From positions 1 to 64,000 of the forward strand of contig JAHLWT010000185.1 in assembly GCA_019057775.1 (NCBI GenBank): 64,000 bases of DNA, in the 5' to 3' direction. The stretch comes from Promethearchaeota archaeon (GTDB lineage: Archaea > Asgardarchaeota > Lokiarchaeia > Sigynarchaeales > SOKP01). The notes below the pieces were generated by a model. It made no database searches. It was not told the DNA's origin and saw nothing but the letters and a program-made list of their open reading frames with translations. Position numbers and translations under genes: made by a program. Shown here piece after piece: positions 1 through 9,237 of the stretch (position 1 is its first letter; each line of letters opens with the position of its first letter).

Positions 1-20
1 CACGCGGGGTTCCTAAAAGA

Positions 21-46
21 GGAAGAGGATAGCAATATCCTCTCCT
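21..46 (-). terminator. Hairpin downstream of the Fe-S protein gene, possible terminator
   Basis: Positions 24-31 and 36-43 are perfect 8-bp complements around a 4-nt loop. Read on the minus strand, the hairpin lies about 40 bases past the stop of the gene ending at 83 and is followed by a pyrimidine-rich tail (TCCTCTTTT). That fits a transcript end. It could also belong to an RNA or gene cut by the left window edge. No other feature is visible in bases 1-82. Confidence 0.35.
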
Positions 47-82
47 TATTTAACAGAATCCAATTTTTAAAAGTCATATAGT

Positions 83-937
83 TTATTTATTAGGAATTCC
101 ATTTTCGCAAGAAACGCCAACTTGACAGAGTCCGCATCCATAGATATCAATGCCATAATTTTCTTTAACGTATGGTATTGTACTCATTACATGTTTGTGA
201 CATACTTTTTTATCATGACGATCTTCAAACGAAATTGCTCCTACAGGGCAATTATTGATACAGTCACCACATTCAGTGCAAAATTCATATGGATCTGAAG
301 GTCTATTATTAGCATCTGAAGGTAATTTATAATCAACAACGATGCTCCCACATCTCATCGCTTTACCCCTCTCATTTATGAACCCATCTGATAATCCAAA
401 AGATCCTAAACCTGTGGCAAATAACATATGCCTGTGACTCCATGTAGATGCAAAAAAACCTTTCTCAGGTTTACTATGAACCTTAAAAAGATAATCTTTT
501 GTCATTGGTGCTAGAGCTAGTATTTCCTCTTTTTCTAATTCACTAACTAAATATTTCTGTAATTTTTGATTTGATTTTTCACCATAAAGCCTTGTGTGAG
601 CCCATCGTTCAGAAGGCATTGTTTTTGAATACTCTAAGTTTTCCTTTTTTGTCTTCTCGTTAATTGGAAGGACAAAACCTACAACAGATAAGTTTACATA
701 TGAGGATTTTATACCATTCTTTTCACAGTATTTAGAGAACGCTTCTGTAGGTGTGAGGTGAAAGCTTCCTATAATTTCCTTGTATTCATTAAAAATAGGA
801 TCACTGCCAGAAACAAAACCTACAACCGTATCAGGTGTGAATATTAGAGATCCATCAACGAGGTCCATTTTATTGCTCTCATCATTTTTTAAAAAGGCAT
901 TAATCTTATCTACAAACCATTTTTTATCTATGACCAT
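83..937 (-). CDS. 4Fe-4S double-cluster protein, QueG/reductive-dehalogenase-like
   Basis: The 284-residue protein carries a ferredoxin motif CTECGDCINNCP near residue 220 and a second cysteine set (VCHKH, then YGCGLCQVGVSC) near the C-terminus. This spacing is typical of the two-cluster domain shared by epoxyqueuosine reductase (QueG) and reductive-dehalogenase-type proteins. The central stretch (ATGLGSFGLSDGFI, then RCGSIVVD) matches the LGLGxxGxxxxL region that precedes the clusters in that superfamily. No signal peptide or membrane segment is seen, so it is probably cytosolic. The substrate cannot be read from the sequence, and I do not claim queuosine reduction. The ATG at 937 is the first good start. 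The gene stands alone and is divergent from the EamA transporter. Confidence 0.75.
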   Translation of the reverse strand: MVIDKKWFVDKINAFLKNDESNKMDLVDGSLIFTPDTVVGFVSGSDPIFNEYKEIIGSFHLTPTEAFSKYCEKNGIKSSYVNLSVVGFVLPINEKTKKENLEYSKTMPSERWAHTRLYGEKSNQKLQKYLVSELEKEEILALAPMTKDYLFKVHSKPEKGFFASTWSHRHMLFATGLGSFGLSDGFINERGKAMRCGSIVVDYKLPSDANNRPSDPYEFCTECGDCINNCPVGAISFEDRHDKKVCHKHVMSTIPYVKENYGIDIYGCGLCQVGVSCENGIPNK

Positions 938-1133
938 GTTGCCGGGCTCTTCTTATATAATTTTGATAAGAAATATTCAATTGTTTAAATTAATTTCTCC
1001 TATAAAAAAAAATTCAATTTAATGGGATATTTTAGTAAAAGTTTTAATAATTGCTGTTGGAGAAAAAAGAGAATGAACCTTTACTATCCATCAGAATAAA
1101 GTTTTATAATTACTAATTGTTTTCATAATTATA

Positions 1134-2075
1134 TTGGAGATCAAAACTAAGAAAGGTTTGATATTTGGTATTATTGGTGTAATTTTTGTTGGATTACAAC
1201 CGATTGTAGCAAAAACAAGACCACCTGTAATAAATGCTTATTTAGCAGCGGCCATGACATGTTTGGTCGAAACTGTAATATTTTTACCCCTAATGCTTTT
1301 AGAATTAAGAAAAATAAATCCTAATAACCTAAAAAATGAACATGAAAAAATAAAAGTACTAAAGGGTTGGAAAGATAACTTCTGGTTATTAATTTCCATC
1401 GGAATAATTTTTGCTATTAACCAAATTCTTTTCTTTGTTGGATATGATTTAGCTGGAGCTATCAACGGTTCTTTGACTCAAAAAACAACAGTATTCTTTT
1501 CTTTGTTTTTAGGGTATTTGATCTTAGGTGAAAGAATAACTAAATTACAAATTCTTTTTTCTATTGTGTTATTTTTTGGATTATCAATAGGTATTACTCA
1601 GTTCTTCTCGTTAGTTGAATTAAACCTTACAGTTTTAATTGGGGTTGGTATTCTTTTATTAATTAGCTTCCTATGGATGGTTGGACATACTCTGACCAAG
1701 CCTATGTTTACTCGAAAGGAGTTAACTCCTATCCAAATGGTATTCCTTAGAAATTTTCTCTCAGGGCTAATTATTATTATGACTTATTTTCTTATTTACC
1801 CATTTGATTTAAAGTTATTTTTTGAGCCCGCTAATTACCTATTTTACTTAAGAATGGGAGCTGTTTATGGTGTAGGATTGGTATGTTGGTATAAAACTCT
1901 TTCATTTTTAGACATATCAAAAGCTAGCACTATTTTTGGAGTAACTCCCATTACTGCTGCCCTATTTGCTACACTGTTTCTTGAAGAAATATTTACATTG
2001 GCTCATCTTATTGGTACTATAATTGTAATCATATCTATCGTCTTAATTGTTAATCAAAAAAAGAGCCCTGAATGA
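1134..2075 (+). CDS. EamA/DMT-family membrane transporter
   Basis: The 313-residue protein is almost wholly hydrophobic, with about ten predicted membrane helices arranged as two tandem EamA-type halves (about residues 8-155 and 165-308). The second half ends with the family-typical run SKASTIFGVTPITAALFATL followed by a last helix and a short basic tail. EamA proteins export or import small metabolites such as amino acids and nucleotides; the substrate here is unknown. The start is uncertain: TTG at 1134 is the first in-frame initiation codon, GGAG lies at or after it, and another TTG follows at 1158. No ATG occurs before the first helices, so a non-ATG start is needed. It is not clearly in an operon. 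Confidence 0.8.
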   Translation: MEIKTKKGLIFGIIGVIFVGLQPIVAKTRPPVINAYLAAAMTCLVETVIFLPLMLLELRKINPNNLKNEHEKIKVLKGWKDNFWLLISIGIIFAINQILFFVGYDLAGAINGSLTQKTTVFFSLFLGYLILGERITKLQILFSIVLFFGLSIGITQFFSLVELNLTVLIGVGILLLISFLWMVGHTLTKPMFTRKELTPIQMVFLRNFLSGLIIIMTYFLIYPFDLKLFFEPANYLFYLRMGAVYGVGLVCWYKTLSFLDISKASTIFGVTPITAALFATLFLEEIFTLAHLIGTIIVIISIVLIVNQKKSPE

Positions 2076-2345
2076 AGTTTGTTAAATTCCCATATAAATA
2101 AAATTTTTGGTAACAAACTAAATATATATTGAAATATATAATTTGAAATCATGAAATTTTAAGTATTTTGATGGTCTTCTTTATGTTAGTAACTTATTGA
2201 AAACATTTAAATATTATATTATATATAAAAGAGTAATAAATATATAATTGTATATATATCACTAAAAATAATAGAATTTAGGTAAAAAGTTAGATTATTG
2301 TATCAATAGGGAATTAAATTTATTAAATCAAATCGAGAAGTGAAA

Positions 2346-3140
2346 ATGTCAGATAATATTGTAATTGCTATTAATGGATTAAAGAAATTTTTTGGAGAAG
2401 TTAAAGCTGTTAATGGTATCTCATTTGAGGTCCATAAAGGAGAGGTTTTTGGCCTTCTAGGGCCAAATGGTGCCGGAAAAACTACTACGATCAAACTTTT
2501 ATTAGGACTTCTTGAACCTAATGAAGGAGAAATGAGAGTGTTTGGATTAAATCCTGAGAGAGATGAAGTAGAAATCAAACATCGAATAGGGTATGTTTCT
2601 GAAGAACCTCTGATATTCAAATCATTAACACCTAAAGATTTATTTAATTTTATCGCTTCAGTTAGAAGATTAGATGGAGAAAAAACGACTAAACTTGCAA
2701 AAGAATATTTAGAGAGCCTAGATGCTATTGAATATTATGATCAACTAATTGCTACATTATCTCATGGTAATAAACAGAAATTGCAGATTATTGCTGCTAT
2801 TCTTCATTTTCCAGATTTACTTATAATGGATGAACCAATTGCAGGCCTTGATGCGAAATCTGTAAGAGTTGTTAAATCTATAATAGGTCTTCATACTCAA
2901 CGGGGAGGAGCAGTTCTATTTTCGACCCATATAATGGAAATTGCACAGGATTTATGCGATCGGATTGGGATAATTAATAAGGGCAAAATGGTTGGGATTG
3001 GCACAATTGAAGAACTTCGAAAACAAGCGGATAAGTTAGGTGCAAGTTTAGAAGATGTCTTCTTGCGGTTAACTGAACAAGATACGTCGGTTGATGAGAT
3101 TATAAAAAAATTACGGGCATCTTTTAAAGCAAACAATTAA
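2346..3140 (+). CDS. ABC transporter ATP-binding protein (ABC-2 exporter type)
   Basis: This is a canonical ABC ATPase of about 264 residues: Walker A GPNGAGKTT near residue 39, an LSHGNKQ signature near 137, Walker B LLIMDEP with the D-loop GLD near 160, and switch histidine in FSTHIME. The C-terminal end (GASLEDVFLRLT) is typical of drug/Na+ exporter ATPases of the CcmA/NatA group. ATG at 2346 is preferred over GTG at 2340 because GTGA, a core Shine-Dalgarno match in archaea, sits just before it. The permease gene follows after 8 bases in the same direction, so the two form one transporter operon. An AT-rich promoter region precedes it at about 2200-2260. Confidence 0.92.
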   Translation: MSDNIVIAINGLKKFFGEVKAVNGISFEVHKGEVFGLLGPNGAGKTTTIKLLLGLLEPNEGEMRVFGLNPERDEVEIKHRIGYVSEEPLIFKSLTPKDLFNFIASVRRLDGEKTTKLAKEYLESLDAIEYYDQLIATLSHGNKQKLQIIAAILHFPDLLIMDEPIAGLDAKSVRVVKSIIGLHTQRGGAVLFSTHIMEIAQDLCDRIGIINKGKMVGIGTIEELRKQADKLGASLEDVFLRLTEQDTSVDEIIKKLRASFKANN

Positions 3141-3148
3141 GAGTGAAA

Positions 3149-5815
3149 ATGAAGATGGAAAAAGAAAAGCAAAAATCGTTCTATTCTCTAGCTAAATATC
3201 CAACATACGAAATTTTGATGGAAGCTTCATTGGCATCATCAGGAGCCCATCAAGCAAGGCTAATTGAAAAATTTAAGAAGAACAAAAAGTATATTAGAAA
3301 TCAATTTTTAGCCATGAAGATTGTATTTTCATTTCTTTTTGCGTTTTTACCACTATTTTCATTAATACCGTATTTCCAAATTGCTGATTATATTAGACAA
3401 GGGGCATTTACGTTAAATACCATAATTTTTGTCTCATCTTTTCTTTTTGGTATATACTTAGGAATGATGCTTTTATATATGTTAATGTTTGGCATGATTT
3501 CAACTAGTTCTTTTATGTCGGGGAATGCTTTCAAATGGTTACAAACACTACCCTTCTCGAAGAAGGATTTAAAAAAAATCGGTTTTATGACTTTATTTCG
3601 TAATCTTGATATCCCTATAATAATATTAACATTATCTTTTCCATTATTTATGTTGTTTGTAACTCTAAATATCTTAATATTTTTGGTAACATTGCTAGTT
3701 TCTTTTGTGAATGTAGTATTTAGTTTTAGTTTCCTAGTTATTATTGGAGAAAAATTGAGTTTTCTTTTCTCAGAGTCGAAGGGGAAGTCAAAAAAGGCTA
3801 ATGTAGTTAGAATGTTGACGATGCTAGGGTATTTCATCATCATTTTTGGAACTTCATTCGTTATTCAATGGGCCATTGGTGCTATTGATACTTTTTTTGT
3901 AATTTTTGCCACTAGTGAACCTTCTGATACTGTAAATATTTTTCTAAGCTTAATTCCGTTCCTCCTTGCTCCTGGTTATTTAATATCATTAAGTATAGTT
4001 CCAAACCAGGTGCCACCAGCGCTATTATTTAGCACTCTTGCTGGGTTTGCTTTATTCATATTATTGACTTGGGGTTTATTCAGAAAAGCTAGAGGAGCTC
4101 TACGTAGTGTAGTATCAACTGAGATCAAAACAGAAAAGATAGTTGAGAGGAAGCCAATTCAAGTAGAAGTGAAACCCATTACACCAATCAAAGCATTTCT
4201 ACGAAAAGATTTAATTTCATCTACGAGAGATATCCAATCATTTATGTTCATATTCCTCCCCATATTTTATCCCTTGATTATGGTTCTAACATTACAAGGA
4301 CCACTCATTGGGGAAGTTACCTCGATAGAGGGAATATTAATGGTATGGTCGATTATATTAGGTGTTTACTTATTTATTCCGCCTATGCTAGTCGCGGGTT
4401 TTCTGAATATTGAGGGATCAGGAGCATCTACAATAGCATCATTACCAGTAGTTCCACGAGAACAAGTGAAAGCAAAAATAATATTAATGTTATCTATTCA
4501 AGGATTATCGCTAGTATTATTGTCTATAGTACTCACTTTCCTTTTAAATTCATTTTTAGTGATATTATTACTTTTCTTGACTTTGCCAATTGCCTGGACT
4601 TTCGTATTATTAATGCTTGAGATGAAAATTGCATTATTTGGGAAAATGAAGTATAAATATATTATTGAGGAATTAAACAAGGAGCATAAGATTGCAAAAT
4701 GGATTCTTATGATTGTATCTGTAGCAGCGCTATATTTTATCTTTCTATTAGTTGGAAATCTTTCAATATCCCTTTTCGGAACAACAATTGCGATAATCCT
4801 TCTATCAATAATAGGAATCATCGCATTATCAAGTTTGATATATATTTTTACGAAGATGTTTCCAAAAGTAGAGAAAATGTCAAAATACGAAACGGGAGGT
4901 CTTTTAAGGAATAAACCTATCTTAGGGGGCGTAATTTTAACTATTTTGTATATTATTTTTCTGTTTTTAGCAGGATTTGCTGAAGTTTTAGTGCTTCTTC
5001 CATTTATAAACATATTGACAATCATTGATTATACTTTACTACTTTTCTTAGATTTTTTCTTCCAATTTGGATTTCTAGCTATTTTGTTACTCTTGATAGT
5101 TCCAAAAGGTTTGAAACTGCCCGACTTGAGCTATTCCTTTAAAGATTATACTGAAAGAATCCATTTAAGACCATCAAAACCAATAATTAGAAATATTTTA
5201 GTTGGAGTTGGATCATTCATAATATTTAGCATAGTAGTGCTTATTGGGGCTATAACTCTTGGGCATTACGTTTTTGACCCAAGAATATTATTTGGAAACC
5301 CTAATCCTACAGAAGCAGGATTTGGTGGTCTTGGATGGTTCTTATTTATATTTATGCTTATTCCTGGAATTTGGGAAGAAATTGCTTATCGAGGAGTAGT
5401 AATTCCCATGCTCACAAAAAAATATCGTATAAGGACATCTCTTATAATTAGTAGCATTATTTTCGGATTTGCCCATACTTTTAATATCATTACATATATC
5501 CTAATTGGTCTTGATCCTCTCAGTGCCCTAATTTCTGTCTCTTTTCAAGTGATTTATGCGACACTCTTGGGTCTTGCTTTTGGATATATGTATATTAAAA
5601 CGAAAAACCTTCTTCCAAGTATGATTTTACATTTTTTAATAAATTCTGTCGGGCAAATTTTCTTTAATACATACATTAATGATGTTTTTCTAGCGGGAAT
5701 ATTTTTAATTTGCTTTTTAGGATTAATTCCTGCGATCCTCATTATTTTACTAGTGAAAGTGGTTGTAAAACCAAAACCTAGAAATCAGGATTTTCTCGAA
5801 ATTTATTCTTTTTAA
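3149..5815 (+). CDS. ABC-2 permease fused to a C-terminal CPBP (CAAX-type) intramembrane protease
   Basis: This 888-residue polytopic membrane protein has two parts. Residues 1 to about 640 look like an ABC-2 permease with many helices. From about residue 680 on there is a CPBP/Abi domain with the family motifs WEEIAYRG, FGFAHTF and LHFLIN, which hold the glutamate, arginine and histidine residues of these glutamic-type intramembrane proteases. The partner ATPase lies immediately upstream. GTGA before ATG 3149 supports that start over GTG 3143. Fusions of ABC permease and CPBP domains are known in bacteria. The likely role is export of a peptide or lipid-linked substrate coupled to membrane proteolysis or immunity; the substrate is unknown. 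Confidence 0.85.
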   Translation: MKMEKEKQKSFYSLAKYPTYEILMEASLASSGAHQARLIEKFKKNKKYIRNQFLAMKIVFSFLFAFLPLFSLIPYFQIADYIRQGAFTLNTIIFVSSFLFGIYLGMMLLYMLMFGMISTSSFMSGNAFKWLQTLPFSKKDLKKIGFMTLFRNLDIPIIILTLSFPLFMLFVTLNILIFLVTLLVSFVNVVFSFSFLVIIGEKLSFLFSESKGKSKKANVVRMLTMLGYFIIIFGTSFVIQWAIGAIDTFFVIFATSEPSDTVNIFLSLIPFLLAPGYLISLSIVPNQVPPALLFSTLAGFALFILLTWGLFRKARGALRSVVSTEIKTEKIVERKPIQVEVKPITPIKAFLRKDLISSTRDIQSFMFIFLPIFYPLIMVLTLQGPLIGEVTSIEGILMVWSIILGVYLFIPPMLVAGFLNIEGSGASTIASLPVVPREQVKAKIILMLSIQGLSLVLLSIVLTFLLNSFLVILLLFLTLPIAWTFVLLMLEMKIALFGKMKYKYIIEELNKEHKIAKWILMIVSVAALYFIFLLVGNLSISLFGTTIAIILLSIIGIIALSSLIYIFTKMFPKVEKMSKYETGGLLRNKPILGGVILTILYIIFLFLAGFAEVLVLLPFINILTIIDYTLLLFLDFFFQFGFLAILLLLIVPKGLKLPDLSYSFKDYTERIHLRPSKPIIRNILVGVGSFIIFSIVVLIGAITLGHYVFDPRILFGNPNPTEAGFGGLGWFLFIFMLIPGIWEEIAYRGVVIPMLTKKYRIRTSLIISSIIFGFAHTFNIITYILIGLDPLSALISVSFQVIYATLLGLAFGYMYIKTKNLLPSMILHFLINSVGQIFFNTYINDVFLAGIFLICFLGLIPAILIILLVKVVVKPKPRNQDFLEIYSF

Positions 5816-5837
5816 TTTAGATTGATTACATTCAATC

Positions 5838-6959
5838 CTATTTTTCTTGTGTACAATGAACAGCCCCACGCATGGCCGTTCCTATGCAACCATTGCAAGA
5901 AATACATTTACAAGTGTTATCTCCAGTTCCCTTTAACCATTTATTTGGAAGATCAGGTTCACGTATGAGAGGTCTACTTAATGACACGAAATCAGCTATC
6001 CCTTTATTCAAAATATCTTCAATTACATCAAGTGATCTTATTCCTCCAACCAATATTAGCGGCTTATCAATAGCTGATTTTATTTCCTCAGCATATGATT
6101 TATGATAGGCTTCTTTTTCCTTAGAATTAATGTTTAATCGTGATTCAGGAATCATAGCAGGTTGCCATCCCAGTTCATCTTTTTTTCTCATCAACACTTC
6201 CCACATTCCGCCACTAATCTCTATTGCAGCATATCCCATTTTTGAAAGTTTGCTTGCGATAATTTTCGATTCGTTTAATTCTAATCCTCCCTTCAAAAAG
6301 TCAGTAGCGTTAATTTTTGCTAAAATTGGGAAAGTAGTTCCCACTTTTTCTTGAGCTCTCTTAAAAATTTCTTTAAAAATCCTTACTCGATTATCAATAA
6401 TACCACCATATTCATCATCTCTTTTATTTGTGTACGGAGAGAGAAATCCACTTAATAGGTATCCATGCGCTGCATGAAGCTGAATCCCATCAAATCCTGC
6501 TATACAAGCCCTTCGAGCTACATTCGCGAACGCATCAATAGTTTCATCAATTTCTTCTAATGTCATTTCTCTAGGCATAGTCCCCGTAATTGGTTCTAAT
6601 ACTGCTGAAGGTGCTATCGTTTTTTCCACGAAATAAGATTGACGTCCACAATGAGCTATTTGTAAGACTGCTTTACAACCCTCGCTATTATCGTGTATTG
6701 TTTTTGCGATATTCTTTAGACCATCAATACAATTATCTTCATCTGCTCCTAATTGGCCAGGAAAAGATTTCCCACTTGGTTGAACATAAGCATAACCAGT
6801 GATTATTAATCCCACTCCTCCTTTAGCCAGATTTTTATACATTGATAATAGATCATTAGTAACAAGCCCCTCATCTGTAGACATACGCATGTATGTAGCA
6901 GATCTCACAAATCTGTTTTTAATATCAAGATTTCCAATTTTACCTGATTCAGAATACAT
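5838..6959 (-). CDS. NADH:flavin oxidoreductase, Old Yellow Enzyme family
   Basis: The 373-residue protein is an OYE-type TIM barrel. It starts with the usual KIGNLDIKNRFVRSAT, carries the active-site stretch GIQLHAAHGYLLSGFLSP with the catalytic H-A-A-H, and has the loop NKRDDEYGG that binds FMN. The C-terminal phosphate-binding part is seen in PLILVGGIRS and DFVSLSRPLIREP. It ends in CISCNGC plus one more cysteine, the 4Fe-4S signature of the 2,4-dienoyl-CoA-reductase-like group, but the large C-terminal FAD/NAD domain is absent. It would reduce activated double bonds (enoates or quinones) in the cytosol. Its physiological substrate cannot be inferred. The M28 peptidase gene lies just upstream on the same strand. 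Confidence 0.88.
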   Translation of the reverse strand: MYSESGKIGNLDIKNRFVRSATYMRMSTDEGLVTNDLLSMYKNLAKGGVGLIITGYAYVQPSGKSFPGQLGADEDNCIDGLKNIAKTIHDNSEGCKAVLQIAHCGRQSYFVEKTIAPSAVLEPITGTMPREMTLEEIDETIDAFANVARRACIAGFDGIQLHAAHGYLLSGFLSPYTNKRDDEYGGIIDNRVRIFKEIFKRAQEKVGTTFPILAKINATDFLKGGLELNESKIIASKLSKMGYAAIEISGGMWEVLMRKKDELGWQPAMIPESRLNINSKEKEAYHKSYAEEIKSAIDKPLILVGGIRSLDVIEDILNKGIADFVSLSRPLIREPDLPNKWLKGTGDNTCKCISCNGCIGTAMRGAVHCTQEK

Positions 6960-6989
6960 TTTTTATCATCAAATGTTAATTTATAATAA

Positions 6990-8294
6990 TTATTTCGTTT
7001 TAGATTTATTTATAATATATCCTTCACAGAGAGTTAATGCATTCTCTAAAGCTCCTTTTTCTATTTTATCAAAAGTGTCTCTTGGAGTATGCCAATATTC
7101 TGATGCTTTCAATAAGTCAGTTGATGTAAAAGTACATGCCTTGATATTTGATTTTGAAAAAGCAGTAGCATCTGTACCCCCTGATGTTATACCAAGGAGT
7201 TTTCCTATTAACCCCTCTCCACCCATTGGTGAAACTTTAGCTTTAATATTTAATATTTTTGCTGTTTGGAGTATTTTCTGAACTAACTCTTCGGAATGAT
7301 GTGTTCTTGTTGTAGGTTCATAATTAAATATTATAACTTCATTTGAATCTTGGAACATTTCTAAATTTATGCATTCAGTATTAACTTCTTTTAATTCATC
7401 TTGATGTGCTGCTACATAGCGAAAAGCTCCCCTTAAAAATGCTTCTTCGCATCCAAATGCGATTAATCTCACCTCAGTATTTTTTGGGATATTCTCTTTA
7501 TGATTTTTTAAGTAGCGACCAAGGCCTAATATAACAGCAATAGCGCTAAGATTATCGACAGCACCAGGTACTGTATTTGCTTTTTCTCCTGGACTAGTGA
7601 AGAATAGTAATGAAATTAAGGGTAGTCCACCTATTATTAGAAACCAAATAGCTATATTAAAAAAAACATCATAAATAAGTGGAAATTGTATAATAAAAGC
7701 AAGTATTGTCATAAATAAAAAGATTACAGAAACTCCAATCCAGAGAAATAAGATACCTAATCCAAGAAGTGTAACTAATCCATATCCTGCCTTTAAATAT
7801 GTTAGAAGATTGAATTGATATTGACTATCTATATGCCCCGAAAAAATTATTATATTTTTAACTTCGCCTTCGGCTTTAATCTTACCTATTACATTTTGAG
7901 AAGGTTTTTCTTTATATAAGGGATCAATGAACTCCTTATAATTGAAAAATTCATACCAAATTATAATAAACGCTAAGAAGTTTAAACCAAACACTATAAA
8001 TGCGAAAATGAGGGCCATCAAAGTATCCAGAAATAGTTGAATTATAAAAAAACAACTAAATGACACAATTACCAAAACATTAACCAATCTAATATAACCC
8101 AAAGCTGCTCTTGGATGGCAAGTGAATGGTTCAACATCGACCTCATCGCATGTTTTTTCGAGTTCTTTTTTTACTATTTCAGCGCCCTTTGCTTCTTGTG
8201 GGCTACATGGCATACGCGGGCCACATTCATCAATTATCTTTTGTATAATATTATACATATAATCAGAATCTTCATCTGAAATTTCAATTTTCAT
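6990..8294 (-). CDS. M28-family metallopeptidase with membrane segments inserted in the catalytic domain
   Basis: The 434-residue protein has the M28 zinc-site motifs: FSGHIDS (first His/Asp), GAVDNLSA (bridging Asp), GCEEAFLRGA (Glu pair) and SGGTDATAF near the end. Unusually, four or more hydrophobic segments lie inside the fold. One pair precedes the first motif (about residues 70-115). Another set (about 170-235) sits between the GHID and GAVDN motifs. A membrane-embedded aminopeptidase or processing protease is therefore likely, with the active site on one face of the membrane. Start ATG at 8294 follows no strong Shine-Dalgarno. The gene is co-directional with the OYE gene, 30 bases apart. 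Confidence 0.82.
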   Translation of the reverse strand: MKIEISDEDSDYMYNIIQKIIDECGPRMPCSPQEAKGAEIVKKELEKTCDEVDVEPFTCHPRAALGYIRLVNVLVIVSFSCFFIIQLFLDTLMALIFAFIVFGLNFLAFIIIWYEFFNYKEFIDPLYKEKPSQNVIGKIKAEGEVKNIIIFSGHIDSQYQFNLLTYLKAGYGLVTLLGLGILFLWIGVSVIFLFMTILAFIIQFPLIYDVFFNIAIWFLIIGGLPLISLLFFTSPGEKANTVPGAVDNLSAIAVILGLGRYLKNHKENIPKNTEVRLIAFGCEEAFLRGAFRYVAAHQDELKEVNTECINLEMFQDSNEVIIFNYEPTTRTHHSEELVQKILQTAKILNIKAKVSPMGGEGLIGKLLGITSGGTDATAFSKSNIKACTFTSTDLLKASEYWHTPRDTFDKIEKGALENALTLCEGYIINKSKTK

Positions 8295-8412
8295 AATGTA
8301 TCGGTTTTAATTTAAATATATTAAATTTAAAAATAAGAAAAGTAGAAGATTAATTAATTTTATTCAGTGATAGTTATTATTTTAGTTATAAAGAATTTAA
8401 AGATGTTTTTAA

Positions 8413-9114
8413 ATGCAATTTGTATGTACTGTCTGTGGATTTAATCTTATAGAACATTATCCCGATAATTGTCCTTTTTGCGGAGCTCCTAAAAAAAAAT
8501 TTATCACTGCTGAGGAGTGTTCAGAGAAATACAACATAGTAGAAACGCGCGTTACTGAAAAAATAAGTCGTTTAAATTCCTACCCACCTCTAGGCCTTGA
8601 ACATTCTGCATATTGCATTGAGCATAATGGTAAGAGAATCTGGATTGATTGTCCTTCTACTTTTTCGGATGGCTTAAAACCTATGGATAAAATTATATTC
8701 ACTCATCACCATTTTCTTGGAGCTTCAAATCTTTATAGAAATTATTATACTGCATTTATTTGGATTCATAAAAATGATTCAGAACATCCTATTTCTCAAC
8801 GATTTCCCTTTGATAAAAAATTTACAGAAGATTTTAACTTAGCTGGGATAGAAGGATTCCATATTAATGGCCACACCCCTGGATTTACATTTTATATTTT
8901 TGAAGAAATACTTTTTATATGTGACTACTTTGCTTTAAAGAGTCAAGGTTTCACTTTAAATCCCTATGGTCCTGCTCAATCAACCTTAAGTGGAGCAAAA
9001 AAGTTAAGGGATTTAATTAAAAATCGTAATATTGAAACAGTCTGTGGATTCAATTATGTTATAGATTATAATAAGTGGAATATTAGATTTAACAAGCTTT
9101 TAAATAAGAAATAA
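8413..9114 (+). CDS. Rubredoxin-like domain fused to a divergent metallo-beta-lactamase fold
   Basis: Residues 1-30 contain two knuckles, CTVCGF and CPFCGAP, the layout of a rubredoxin-like iron or zinc site. The rest (about 45-225) looks like a metallo-beta-lactamase fold: the strand IIFTHHH occupies the place of the HxHxDH motif, GHTPG the place of the third motif, and CDYF the fourth. The DH pair of the first motif is replaced (FTHHHFLGAS), and the last histidine motif is missing, so the binuclear metal site appears partly lost. Rubredoxin-MBL pairings are familiar in flavodiiron proteins and rubredoxin-fused oxidoreductases, but no flavodoxin domain is present here. Function is unknown; a redox role is inferred. 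Confidence 0.65.
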   Translation: MQFVCTVCGFNLIEHYPDNCPFCGAPKKKFITAEECSEKYNIVETRVTEKISRLNSYPPLGLEHSAYCIEHNGKRIWIDCPSTFSDGLKPMDKIIFTHHHFLGASNLYRNYYTAFIWIHKNDSEHPISQRFPFDKKFTEDFNLAGIEGFHINGHTPGFTFYIFEEILFICDYFALKSQGFTLNPYGPAQSTLSGAKKLRDLIKNRNIETVCGFNYVIDYNKWNIRFNKLLNKK

Positions 9115-9237
9115 TTATAATTTTTAAATGGAATGAACTGAATTTCATATTTTCTAATTTGTTAAATGCTTCATAAATATTTTTATGTGTATTTGACGAT
9201 TTTATTATTAGTGAAGAAAAAAAGGTAATTATGATAC

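Noticed and set aside
780..1022. 80-codon frame antisense to the start of the Fe-S protein gene
   Set aside because: It is a shadow of the minus-strand gene and its upstream AT-rich region, with no ribosome binding site and no known pattern.
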